Of a DNA stretch of 64,000 nucleotides, positions 12,460-22,957 are shown piece by piece (the first letter of the stretch is position 1; each line of letters begins with the position of its first letter). The translations under genes and the position numbers were made by a program. Origin of the DNA: Chlorops oryzae (Eukaryota > Arthropoda > Insecta > Diptera > Chloropidae); contig CM035806.1 of NCBI GenBank assembly GCA_020466095.1, positions 145,757,420 through 145,821,419 on the forward strand, given 5' to 3'. The notes beneath the pieces were generated by a model. That model made no database searches, was not told where the DNA came from, and saw only the letters and a list, made by a program, of their open reading frames with translations.

Positions 12460-12789
12460 ATGGCCGATCAAGTTTCCTTGGAAAGTCTCAATGACGACGT
12501 CCAGCTGGAGCCTCTCGATAAATATGTCGAGGACGACGTACTGAGCATTGTCATTCGTTGCGGTTTGTTTTTAAGCGCGATTTTCCAACTTGTCTGCATA
12601 GCTTCATCGATTCTATTGAAGATACAACAGAAGGCACCCAACAATGGAGAGGTAAGCGTCCCACATTTTTTTCTCTTTGATGTTAGCCGCCCAATTTGGC
12701 GAGGTATATAAAAGAAACATTTTGTATTCTAGGAGCAGAAGGGTCGTCTGCAAAAGCTACGAAAACAAGAAAAGAAGAAACGACGTTAA
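12460..12789 (+). CDS. Small tail-charged membrane protein, anon-73B1-like, 82 aa
   Basis: Two exons, 12460-12651 and 12733-12789, with an 81-bp phase-0 GT-AG intron. The protein has an acidic N-terminus, a conserved-looking LDKYVEDDV motif at about residues 19-27, one hydrophobic segment at about 28-53, and a basic tail ending KLRKQEKKKRR. As I recall it, Drosophila anon-73B1 has the same plan: LDKY, then a single TM of the form IRYGLYVGALFQ, then a KLEKKKRR tail. Its molecular function is not known to me. The frame stays open 62 codons upstream, but that part has no matching motif, so I chose the ATG before the acidic stretch. The two TTA-flanked elements at 10,953-11,934 lie 0.5-1.5 kb upstream. 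Confidence 0.75.
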
Positions 12790-14735
12790 GCGTTCAGGAT
12801 GCACATTCTTTCTTCATCCATGAACATTTTCACCTTCTCGTTAAAACGAAACAAAAAATTATTTTTGATATCTATTAAGAGCTGGCTCTTTGGACTGCAA
12901 TTTAGATTCGTTTAGGATAGACAAGGATGTTTTAAGTCGATAAGGAAGTCTCTGCAAAAGACAGATTCATTTTCTTGAATTTTTTTCCATCTGTGATGTT
13001 TTAGTTTTTCAAGATTTAGTGGACGTAATGGGCCCAACTATCGTTTGTTTACCTCAAATATTTATATATTTATCCGTATTGGGATGATACATACATTCCA
13101 GGTCGCTTTTTCTTTTATGTATATCTTTTTCAATAGATATCTAAGTTGGTTGTATTTGAGGGCTTCTAATTTTTATTTTTTAACATTTGTTTTGCTAATT
13201 TTTCGTCTCCATCCGATCGATTTTTTTAAAATAAGTATAAGATGTTGGAAGTGAAAAGATTGTGCCACCATGTGGCGAATGTATTAGAACTAAGTAAAAA
13301 TTTTCTTCAAATTAAACTATACCAATCCAACTTCACTTGATTTCATGTTATTTTCTTTATGTGCGGCCGTTGCCTTCGTAGAAACAAAACAAGAATGAAG
13401 ATGATAGATCAGCGCTACAAACGTTCCATCGCGTTGGACGACCATGGACTCCAACGGTACGAAATCGAAACTTTTTGGTTTTCGTCCAACCGTTGCATCA
13501 ACCGAAAATCGGTCGCCCAACATTGCCCAAAAAACCTTCCAATCTATCGTCCAATCTGGCCTGATTGTCCAATGGATTGAACTGTGTGCATCCCATATTA
13601 TATATCGCACATGTACAACAAGAGTGTCACAACTCAAAATTTGTCAAATTGGGGTTAATGTAAAAATTGTATGCACAGGTCACCTGTCTACCTAATCGCA
13701 CACTCATAGTTATAACAGTTATGTCAGTACCTTCGTCGTGCAAATATACCTAGACTGCATCGGTTCAATTTCGTTTTCTGAAAAATTGCTAATTTTGAGT
13801 TGTGACACTCTTGTTGCACATATGCGATATGATTGCATTCTATATTCGGTTTTTTCCCAATCTCTGATAAAAAAAAAATTGCATGCTTTTAGGATAATTT
13901 ATTAAATGAAATTAATGAATTTTATTTTCGTTCGATATACACATATAGGCGAAAGCTTTAGTCAGTCATTTGGACGTCTGTGAGTTATGTTGTTGTTTTT
14001 GTTTATTTTTTATTTTTTTTTGCCGTTGATTTGCTCGTTATTCTCATTTAAAGAATCACAATGGACTTGATTATGATTTCATTATAAACAGAAATTATAA
14101 TAAGGATAACAAAAGATACTTTAACAATTATCCATAAAGGATTTCTTTACGGAGAGTTTCGACTGTTTGTTGAGAAGACCTGAGCTTATTGACGAATGTT
14201 TTAACAGGTCAAATCTTCGGTTTTTGTGTTTTTTTTTTTTATATATTTTTTATTTGTCTATTTGATTTCTGTTAATTGAATTATTTAGGTTTCTGACGAA
14301 GCTTTTCCAAAACAACTATATGGGGATTTAAAAAAATTAAGACTGCAACAACATCAATGTAGTAAAAAGGCAATTATCGAATCCAATTATCCGACATACT
14401 CGTCTGCAGAATTCCCAAGAAGATTTTTGCAAAAATTACAAATTCGGAAACTTGAAAAATTCGGGTAAACTTCTCCACACTCCGAACCCTCCGATGAATG
14501 GAATGGTCGAACAAAAAAGTGTCAGGGAAGAGTTTAAGAAATTTCGCTTTAAATTAATTTCCGCGACGTGATGTTTTCCCGTCTCTCGAATAATTTTAAT
14601 AACAGAAATTCTTCATTGGAAAATTTCGTATCAAAAGCACGTACTTTTTTATCATAAAATGTTAGCGCTTCGAGCATTTCAGACTTATTCGAAGTTGATC
14701 GATCGCTACACAAGATTAGCTCAATAATATCCGCA
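12790..14735. other. Intergenic region with one inverted-repeat element
   Basis: Apart from the element at 13,602-13,830 I see only AT-rich sequence and T runs near 14,010 and 14,228. No gene is supported. Confidence 0.5.
13602..13830. mobile_element. Inverted-repeat MITE, about 229 bp
   Basis: The arms are about 45 bp: left ATATCGCACATGTACAACAA, continuing AGAGTGTCACAACTC; right is its near-perfect reverse complement ending GCGATAT. I could not settle the target duplication or the superfamily. Confidence 0.65.
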
Positions 14736-15282
14736 ATGCGAACGCATACAAAAGTCCTTTTGCTCTTGGCCTTTCTGACAAGTAAGTAGGCGGGCGGCTG
14801 TGACGTGTCGTCGTACTTTGTCTGCAAACGTGTGAAAAAATTTCTAGTGGATTTCAATTTCTTTGCTTATTTCCCGATATACAGTTCATCTCAAGATGTT
14901 TGCTATAGGAGCACGGAGTGTGGATTTGATGAAGAAATTGAAACGCCTGCAGCAGGACATCGCATACGATGAGCGATACAACGACATTGTTGCAGATCCG
15001 ATGGATAATGTTTTATTCTTTCTATCGGATGGATCGCCCGAGTCTCCCGAATCGTCCGAAGAATATGATATTCCTAAAACGGCAAAAAGGAGCCGACCAA
15101 CAACGACGACGCCAACGACAACAACAACGTCGACGACGACAACAACAACAACAACCGAAGCACCTCAACGATTCGAAGATATGACATTCTTGGATAGAAG
15201 GGAGCGTGCCGGGCTTTTTTGGTCCTCGGCGATGCGAAATTTCATGCGGAACTTCGCGAATAGCTTTTTCAGTTCCACATAA
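14736..15282 (+). CDS. Unrecognised protein with signal peptide and threonine-rich run, 147 aa
   Basis: Two exons, 14736-14781 and 14885-15282, join in phase 1 across a 103-bp GT-AG intron (donor GTAAGT, acceptor ACAG). Exon 1 encodes MRTHTKVLLLLAFLT, a good signal peptide core, which supports a real spliced gene over a chance frame. Then come a charged, possibly helical stretch (about residues 27-56), a Ser/Pro/Glu stretch (64-76), a basic patch KRSR (83-86), a Thr-rich run (88-106), and a C-terminus rich in Arg, Phe and Asn (117-147). There are no cysteines. The Thr run is a likely O-glycosylation site. I do not recognise the family. TAA ends it at 15282. Confidence 0.6.
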
Positions 15283-16884
15283 ATCCATGTAACACAAAAA
15301 AAAAAATTTGTTTTTTTTTAAAAGTTATACTTCGATTTCAATACGAAAAAAAAAAATGGAAGCTTGCAGCGCGTAAAAGAGAAAAAATAAAAAATAAATA
15401 TTAATAATAAATGGAGTCATGCGAGTTTCCGCTGATATTGAACTTTTACGAGAACGTAACTCATGAGGCTCACACGTGAGCGACATCACGCACGATGCTC
15501 GGACACGTGCGATCGTCGAACATTTCTCAATGTCGAAGCGAACCGCCATGAGTTCATCCGATGCATCTGTATGTCTCTATCAATTCGTTTTCGTTTTCGT
15601 TTTTATTTTCTATTTTCCATAAAATTTATTTGCGAAAAAAGCAAAAAAGGAATGAAAAACAAATCAACTACATTAATTAGGCATGCTGCTAACGAGTTAT
15701 GTAATGCGGCATGTCTTCTTCGATCGTCGAATATGTTTAGAGAGGAGAGGCTTACTCACGGCACATCTTGAAATTCGGATGATTATCTTTGACAGCCAAT
15801 TCACAAAGGGATATGTCGACCGTTTCGAGACCTGCAAATATTTATGAAATGCAAATATTATTATTATGATCGCAATTAGACTGATTTGCTTCTATTGACG
15901 GCCAAATTCTCTTTGTAGACTATTCCACGGACAACGTAGTGCTATGGACATTAATAAAGCAAATCGCCGTTCCGAAAACAATGGATACAACTGTTGTAAA
16001 ATGGACCTATGGGCAAGGGAGAATAGAGAAAATTTTTGCCGAAAATCTTCAAGCTCTAGCAATTGCCGCATCGATTGGCCTCAACTCCTTTTTGAAATTG
16101 GAACTGAGTCGCTGAAATTGTGCCATCGGAAAAAGCTCTTTGGAGTGTACAAGTGGAGACTGTATTGCATTTGGAAGATAGATAAACAAAATAGTGTCGT
16201 CTCAGACCTACACAAAATTGTGAAAATATGCCATTTTTTGAATGAGAGCTTTAGTTGTGAATGGCAGAATTGAGAAGGTGTGTGCTTGAAGGTTTACTTG
16301 GCATCGGGGAAGCTCCCAGCGCATTACCACCGAACTGACCTGTTTCTTTCTCTCTTTAGCATGAATTTTTTGAATGAATTCTTATTTGTTAGATCCGCAC
16401 AGATCTCTTTTGTTTATTTGGAATTCGTTTCATCGCACGTTTTTTTTTTTTTTTCCTGAGAATTATATTCGAATACATAGGAACAAGGGATTAAATATGA
16501 GCCTTGGTATTAGATCCTGAAATAGGATTTGTAAACAAAGAACAAAGAATTTCAAAACACTCATTACGAATGCGTATAATACGCATGGACGGCATACAAG
16601 GGCGTATTCGACGGGGCGGACGGTGGAGCTATGGCCTCCGGAATAAACTTCGAAAAATCGATTCATAAATCTAAATCTAGTTGAATTTTGAACTGAACAA
16701 AAATAGCCGCCCTTGGTCATGTACGAATCTTCCACCCTTATGCGGACAAAAAATCAGTTGCCTAGGAAGATGTAAAAGATTCGTTGAAAATTTTCACATT
16801 TTTTGCGGATTCCATGTTCTACGTTTTTTTTTTTTTTTTTGTTCGTGGAATGAGAAAGTAATTATTTTTATATTACAATTCGCG
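15283..16884. other. Intergenic region, no supported gene
   Basis: It is AT-rich, with T runs near 16,441 and 16,826. It may hold the 3' UTRs of the two flanking convergent genes. Confidence 0.5.
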
Positions 16885-17310
16885 CTATGGGAATGGGAAG
16901 GTATTTCCGTATATGGTCCGTCCGTAGAGAGAGTCTTTCTTAATCATAGCTAATCGAGCCAATTGTTTTAATTGTCGGTTGTTATTTTTGTTTCGCTTAC
17001 TGTTCCGTTTGGTGCATTTCTCCAGATCGTAGGCGCATTTATTTCGGAATTCTTTGTAGCAGGTACCGTCGTAACCACAGACGACAATATTGTCCATGGT
17101 GCAGACATCCTGACATTTTTTTGGGGCCGGAGTTGAATCCTCAGTCGGTGCCGCACATCCGAGTGCAATGAGGAGTACTGAAGAGAAGAAAGAAGAAAAG
17201 AAGGATGGGTGGTTAAAAATGCGGAATTTTCAATGAAGAGGAAAAAATGAATTCGATTTTAGCGTTCTGAACTCACCGTTTATGGTGACCAAGACAAAGA
17301 ATTTCCTCAT
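16885..17310 (-). CDS. Secreted Kazal-like cysteine-rich protein, 108 aa
   Basis: Two exons, 17310-17277 and 17177-16885, with a 99-bp phase-1 GT-AG intron. The first exon starts the signal peptide (MRKFFVLVTIN) and the second completes it (VLLIALGCAA), the usual layout for small secreted fly proteins. Six cysteines follow at about 33, 37, 45, 51, 59 and 66. The core CGYDGTCYKEFRNKC matches the Kazal pattern C-G-x-D-G-x-x-Y-x-x-x-x-N-x-C with one extra Cys before the Tyr. A basic tail (about 69-95), rich in Lys, Arg and Asn, follows the domain. Kazal domains usually inhibit serine proteases; whether this one does is not shown. The stop is TAG at 16887-16885. Confidence 0.72.
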
Positions 17311-18194
17311 TTTTCCGGCGTATTTGAAATTCGGTGATTTTTTTTTTTTTTTATATATTCTTTTGTTCTTTTGGTTTGTCTTCCCTTTTTTTTTTCGTAA
17401 GTTTTCTCTGGCAATCTATCGCAGTCGAGTATCGCTGACTATGACGTCTTTTTGTTAATTTTTTTAATTTAATTTTTATTTATTTATTTATTTATGTTTT
17501 TTTTTTTTTTTTTTGTATTATTTTGTACAAGAAACGCCTTCTTAGTCGACCGACCCCGTGAGTTCTACTAAGCTAATCCGAAAACGGACCGAACTGTGCC
17601 GCACAAAGCACTCACCGATCAGTCGAAATGTATAAATGAAGTGAAGTGAAGAGAGGAGCGAAGGCGAGAGGAAAGGAGAGCAGAACAGCGCAGAGCAGAG
17701 CAGAGCAGCGCAAAGCATATCAGAGCGTTCCCGAACTGAGCTCAGTGTACTCTTTTCGCGATGGCGTCCGATTTTGGCGTCGGTTTGATTTGATTTGAGT
17801 TCGATTGCGATTGCGATCGCGATTTCGAATTTGACTTCTGAACCGAGCAATGATTTCATTTGTTTATTTGTACTCGATGGCGATTGTGGCGAGGACGTTA
17901 CCGTCGAGCCATGCCGTGCCGTGCAGCGTCGCATCGCATCGCATCGCCCATGGGTGAGTGACTTGAGACACTTGCTCATTTTGAACGAACGACAGCTTCA
18001 GATGCATTGCTTTGCTTTGGTACTGCTCTCCCGATAATTGCTGATAACTGATAACCCATTAACGTAGAAATTTCCTGATTTTTCCAATTTCCATGAATTT
18101 TACTCCTCTTCGTTCTCTATAATTGAGGGCTTCTCTGTGTGGGTTGAGCAACGCATTATCGATTTCTGATCTGATGCGCATGCCAATGAGAAAT
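17311..18194. other. Intergenic region upstream of the Kazal-like gene
   Basis: It contains T-rich runs (about 17,340-17,515), a GA/GCAGA-rich stretch (about 17,640-17,715), and short CGATCGCGATT words (about 17,800-17,825). The Kazal-like gene's promoter is presumably here. Confidence 0.45.
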
Positions 18195-18715
18195 GTCATC
18201 CTCACAATGTCTGTGTCGAGTGTTTATAGCGTTTGTGCGGCTGTGTGTAACGCCCAGAATCAGTCGAGATAATCCATGCAAAGTGTTTAGAGAAATGATC
18301 AGCGTCACCAGGAGATTCGATTTAGACCCGTCCCGTCTGTCTGTCTGTCCGTCTGTCTGTCTGTTTGTATACAGTTTTCTTATCGAAGGAGTTGAGCTAT
18401 TTTGACAAAATTTCGTATGCGTATTGGCGGGACAATGAGTAAGATGAAGTTCGAGAACGAACCCGATCGGACCATTTTAAGAGGTACCTCCAATCAGGCC
18501 CGGGGGATTTTTTCCGGGGTCCTCACAGAAATGTGCGACCAAAAAAAAAAAAAAAATTCCCCATGCCCTTCAGAAAGCATGGGCCCGGGGGAAAATCCCC
18601 CTTTTTCATCCCCTCTCTACAGGCCTGCCTCCACTACTAGGGTCTGTTATGAATATCATAAAAACTGCTTTCAAAGCTCAATTTTTCAGAAGTATGTCAA
18701 TGAAATTTGAAATTC
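18195..18715 (-). mobile_element. mini-me/Helentron-type element, truncated and interrupted copy
   Basis: In reverse orientation it carries the same order as the copies at 22,089 and 58,100: the 3' end words, the GTGACGCTGATCA core, the GTCT/GTCC array (about 18,335-18,364), and the TAGTACTGGAGGTACC region. An insertion at 18,495-18,627 splits that last part. Its 5' end is missing. Confidence 0.75.
18495..18627. mobile_element. hAT-type MITE (GGCCCGGGGG family) inserted in the mini-me copy
   Basis: It starts CAGGCCCGGGGG and ends CTCTACAGGCCTG. The flanks CCTCCAAT (18487-18494) and CCTCCACT (18628-18635) agree at 7 of 8 bases. The uninterrupted mini-me copies show the empty site. It is the same family as 19,736-20,438 and 62,960-63,128. 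Confidence 0.82.
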
Positions 18716-18897
18716 GATGGACGTCTTATTAAATTTCCAAAAATAGGAATAGAAGGCGAGGCAAAATGGCGGATTTCATAATTGAACAGAAGAATACAAA
18801 TGCGATTCCTTTATGGTCTTGAAAATCTCCAGAAAACTTTCTCTTGAAGGTCGTGGTTCTGGGGCCAGCTAAAAAAAAATATTCAATGTATATAAAC

Positions 18898-19181
18898 TAG
18901 AGTTGGAACGGATATCCGGCCTATCCGGTATCCGGCCTATCCGGTCTTAAATTCAGTATTCGGCCGGATACAATCTATATCCGGCCGCCGGATACCTCAC
19001 ATTAAATATTTACTACATTGTACTTGTACTTCGAATGCAGATTTGAAAATGGAGCGATTGGAGGATATCGGATGCAGTTCCGCTAACATTTTACAAAAAA
19101 AAATTCCATTTTTAGAGATTAGGCCTGGCAACCAGCCGGATATCCGGCATTCGGCCGGATACAATATCCGTTGCAACACTA
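18898..19181. mobile_element. hAT-type MITE with TAGAGTTGGAACGGATA ends, 284 bp
   Basis: The left end is TAGAGTTGGAACGGATATCC and the right end GGATACAATATCCGTTGCAACACTA read inwards is similar. An exact 8-bp duplication ATATAAAC flanks it (18890-18897 and 19182-19189). The interior repeats CGGCCGGATA words. Confidence 0.88.
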
Positions 19182-19735
19182 ATATAAACAGTGGACCCCC
19201 GGTAATCGTGCCCCTGGACAAAACGGCATCCTCTGTAATCCGAGATGACTATTATTCCGGGGTTCTCATGGAAATCGTTTCGATATTGGAAAATTTCGAA
19301 ATTTGTACTCCAGTGTATACGTGGGGTATACGGGGATATGAGAGAAAATTTTCTAGAATTTGAATTGGTCGAAAGATCATGACGATTTAGTTTTGATCCA
19401 GTGTTCTCTTTCTCATTTCAAGATGAGAATATATGTAGGGTATAGTATCGATATGTAATAATTGAGTAGAAATGTTGCGGAAACGATAAATTTTTGACGA
19501 CATCGATATCTGTCACAAAATTCCGGATTATAGGGGTTTATAGGGATTATAGGCAGAACTCTATAATCGGACAAATTCGATAGTTCGAGGCAGCCTTGCA
19601 AAGCGATTGTCTAAGTAGGTACAGGGGTGGTCCACTGTCTGTGTTCATCTGTGTCGATTATTGTACAGTCGAATCTGGATATAGTGAATTAATTTTTGCA
19701 GGGCCTGTTCATGTGAATGATTCGTTCATTATTTA

Positions 19736-20438
19736 CAGGGCCGTAGAGAGAAATTTGGGGCCCGAGGTGGTTTTTTCCCGGGGGCCCCCTTACAAAAATG
19801 TGCGAACAAAGTCCCATGCAGTGGCGTGTCCAGAGAAATACTGCTTTGATAGTGCTTATATTTTCCACAGTGGTATATTGAACAATTATAAGACATTAAC
19901 CCAAAAAATTTTGGGGGGGGGGCTAGAGGAAGTTTAGAGAGTTATGGACCAAAAACCAAAAAAATCCGAAAATTTCATAACGTCCGATTTTGATGAAAAT
20001 TTATATATAGAATAAGTGAAAAATTCTAAGAATTTTAGCACTAAAATTTTTTCAAAAAACTGGTCCTTTCTGGACCAGTTTGGAACTAGACCCTAACTAG
20101 ACTAGTTGTAATCGGTTTCTTGAAAAAATTTTGACGCCAAAATTCTAAGCATTTTTCGCTTATTCTATATATAAATTTTCATCCAAATAGGACGCCATAA
20201 ATTTTTCGGTTTTTTTTTGGTTTTTGGTCCATAACTCTCTAAACTTCCTCTAGCCCCCTCCAAAAATTTTTGGGTTAATGTCTTATAATTGTTCAATATA
20301 CCACTGTGGAAAATATAAGCACTATCAAAGCAGTATTTCTCTAGACACGCCACTGGTCCCATGCCAGTTGTGGACCCCTTCAGAAAGCCCGGGCCCGGGG
20401 GAAAATCCCCCTTTTCGACCCCCTTCTCTACAGGCCTG
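19736..20438. mobile_element. hAT-type MITE (GGCCCGGGGG family), itself interrupted
   Basis: It starts CAGGGCCGTAGAGAG and ends TTCTCTACAGGCCTG. The flanks ATTATTTA (19728-19735) and ATTACTTA (20439-20446) differ at one base. An inner element at 19,819-20,355 splits it. Confidence 0.85.
19819..20355. mobile_element. Foldback-like hAT-type element, 537 bp, innermost of the nest
   Basis: The ends are CAGTGGCGTGTCCAGAGAAA and its reverse complement with one change. The inverted homology continues almost to the centre, giving arms of roughly 200 bp or more. An exact 8-bp duplication GTCCCATG flanks it (19811-19818 and 20356-20363). Confidence 0.92.
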
Positions 20439-20575
20439 ATTACTTAGAGAACAGTCCGTGTAACAAAAAAGCGTTCACTATTTCGAGCTGTTTCATTATT
20501 TCAGGGATTCGTTATATCCAGGTTCGACTGTATTTTCAGGCCCGACCGACCTTACTTAAAATTCTTTTTTTATTT

Positions 20576-21233
20576 TTATTTGAGAAATCTATAAAATCTT
20601 AGAAATACGGCTAAATCTAAGACACAAAAGGTCTGAGAACGTTCTCCGCATCGCTGTTGGGCCTTACATTTACCACATGCAGTCGAAAACTCGCCTTTGC
20701 GCATGCGTCGAATGGTACCCATTGCGATATTGTGAGCGAGTGAGCGTCGAACGTCGCATTGCGTGACGTCGAGTGTAGTTGAGACCATGGTTTTTTGCAT
20801 TTTTGGACACTTCGTACCACCATAGCACCGATCGCTGCAACAACGGTTAGTTACTCGTATCCATTACGTTTCATAAACGTATCAAGGTTAGCGCTTCGAT
20901 TGAGCGACGGACGACGCGTCGTGTCTTAATGGCTATTGGAACGGCCGACTGGTTCGGTTCAGCTGAATACTGTGCCAAGGATTTCGTGTGTTTCTTTCTT
21001 ATTTTTGGTCGAAGTGGCAAAGTATCTTTACCGTTAGAATAGGCAATCGAGAAACCGTCGCTGACTATAAATGTCGCCAGAGTGTGTTGCGGCAACTTGT
21101 TCGTTATAAATTCATAAACGTTTGAAGTTTTCAAATGTTCAATTTCGAAAAGATTGAGATTTCCGCACTGTTCTTCTAGTTGGAAGCACCTATTTGAAGT
21201 TATAACTCCAATTATTTTTTTAATCAAAATCAT
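20576..21233 (-). other. Possible unrecognised coding stretch on the minus strand
   Basis: A frame of 120 codons (21233-20871) and overlapping open frames at 20823-20617 and 20800-20576 lie in a stretch that is visibly less AT-rich than its surroundings. A plausible acceptor (TTGTTGCAG) sits near 20841, and a possible phase-1 donor (GTAAAG) lies inside the first frame. One downstream frame is cysteine-rich (CYGGTKC, ACGKCKAQQRC). No domain is recognised and I could not settle which frame is used. It may be a diverged gene, a pseudogene or non-coding. Confidence 0.25.
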
Positions 21234-21416
21234 ATACTTATTTTTTTTCTTCGACCTTTAGAATTATTTTTTCCTTTTCTCGTAGAAATACTTCTATTTT
21301 TTTCGAGCTTAAATTATATTTAACTGCTATTACATTACCCTACTAAAACTCTTCCCTTTTGAACAACACGAAAGTCTATATTACTACATATCACCAAAAG
21401 AGAAGTTACATTAAAT

Positions 21417-22023
21417 GGTCTGGCGGGTTAATAACAATAATTCACCGTTTGTTTCGTCCTTTTATTTTAATTATCTCTGGAGATATTAAATTTTTTAAAA
21501 CATGCCGTCTGAGTAATGTGTTTTGTATCATTTTCGCACATTTCTACTGGATATTAGTACTAGAGCATCTATGTGCACTTTGTAATTTTTTTAATATCTC
21601 ACTGTTGCGCCATTTAATTTGAATGAAATTTTTTTTTAAATGAAAACAAATACTTAGAGGTATTTTTAAAAATAATTTGTAGAGCGGCGTCCTAACTGGG
21701 AATACACTGAAAAAAATTGTTAAAATTGTCTTTTTAGTTTTGTGGGAAAATTTTTCTCAGTGTAAAAATTAAAAAATTATTTTTTTGATTTCCTGTTATA
21801 TTAGCAATCGGCCAACGTTTGTTTCATCTTCTTATCTTAATTAGTTTTTGAGATATAAAATTTTGAAAAAAAGGCTTATTATAAAAGGATTTTCAAGGAT
21901 ATTTCAAGGACCGTTCAAAATATAAAATCTAAAAATAGTCTCCACAGTGTTTTTAGATGGCACCTATCGAAAAATCAACCAAAATTTCAAAATTCCTTTC
22001 ATGATGCCACAACCCGCCAGACC
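21417..22023. mobile_element. Inverted-repeat element with GGTCTGGCGGGTT ends, 607 bp
   Basis: GGTCTGGCGGGTT at 21417-21429 is mirrored exactly as AACCCGCCAGACC at 22011-22023. Inside, a stretch beginning GTTTGTTTCRTC and ending GAGATATWAAATTTT occurs twice (near 21,447 and 21,818). There is no coding capacity, and no clear target duplication was found. Confidence 0.6.
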
Positions 22024-22088
22024 CTTTCCAGAGTGCTTACTAAAAGATACTTACTAATAATCTATTTCACTCAGTACAAAAAAAAAAA

Positions 22089-22957
22089 CAAGTAAGGGTG
22101 TTATAGTCAGGCGAGCCTGACAATAGAATACCCGACACAGACACACATGTTCAAATAGTTTTTAATATCAAGAGTTATTTAAGGCCATAAGGGGCCCCAT
22201 AACTGACTTTTGTTAAATTTCTTTATGAAAACTGCCCCTTTGCCACGCCCACTTTTCCAATTTTTGTTGAACTCTAATCGGAGGCTTAAATATACGCTCA
22301 AACTTTAAGTTTCATTAAAATATTTCGAAAAAGTCCGATTTTGGGGCAGTTTTGGGATTTTTGTGACAGACCCTAGTACTGGAGGTACCCTTAAAAATGG
22401 ACCGATCAAGGAAATTTTTTGGAAGGATGTTTAAGGCTACAAAGGAAGCATAAGTGCCAAATTTCGTTCAAGTCCCATTTGAATTTCGGGTGTAGGGGAC
22501 AATTTTCGAAAACCGCCCTTCTGCCACGCCCGCTTTTTCAATTTTTGGAAATAAATTTGTTGGCCTTTAAGCATGTTCAAATATCAACTTTCATCAAAAT
22601 ATCTTGAAAAACTTCGATTTAGAGCAGCTTTTGTGACTTTCGTAACAGACCCTAGTACTGGAGGTACCCCTAAAAATGGTCCGATCGGGTCCATTCTCAA
22701 ACTTGTTCTTACTCATGTCGCCGTAAGCACGCATACCAAATTTTGCCAAGATAGCTCAACTCCTTCGATAAGAAAACTGTATACAGACAGACAGACGGAC
22801 AGACAGACAGACAACGGACATGTCTAAATCGAATCTCCTGGTGACGCTGATCATTTCTATATATATTTTGTATAGTCTAGCTCGACTGGTTCTGGGTGTT
22901 ACAAACAACCACACAAACGCAATATACCCTCGACACAGAGTGTGTCGGGTATAAAAA
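22089..22957 (+). mobile_element. mini-me/Helentron-associated element, full-length copy
   Basis: It opens ACAAGTAAGGGTGTTATAGT and ends with a short hairpin region before GGGTATAAAAA. ATACCCGACACA near the start is mirrored by TGTGTCGGGTAT at the end, a subterminal inverted repeat. A CAGACAGACGGA array (about 22,786-22,812) and a CTATATATATT run flank the core CTCCTGGTGACGCTGATCA. This order matches the dipteran mini-me/DINE-1 (HINE) group, which uses Helentron machinery. It is non-coding. Confidence 0.8.

Larger units (their letters stand above)
19666..20530. mobile_element. pogo/Tigger-like MITE holding two nested insertions
   Basis: The ends are CAGTCGAATCTGGATATA and TATATCCAGGTTCGACTG, flanked by TA (19664-19665 and 20531-20532), as in Tc1/mariner-pogo elements. 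Most of its length is a hAT-type insertion at 19,736-20,438, so the element itself is only about 160 bp. Confidence 0.8.

Noticed and set aside
19188..19637. Possible Tigger-like element with CAGTGGACCCCCGG and GGTGGTCCACTG ends
   Set aside because: The ends look related but neither is flanked by TA and the inner match is short, so I did not call it.
22786..22812. Regular short repeat that might suggest a CRISPR array
   Set aside because: It is a CAGACAGACGGA microsatellite inside a mini-me element, without spacers, in a eukaryotic genome.
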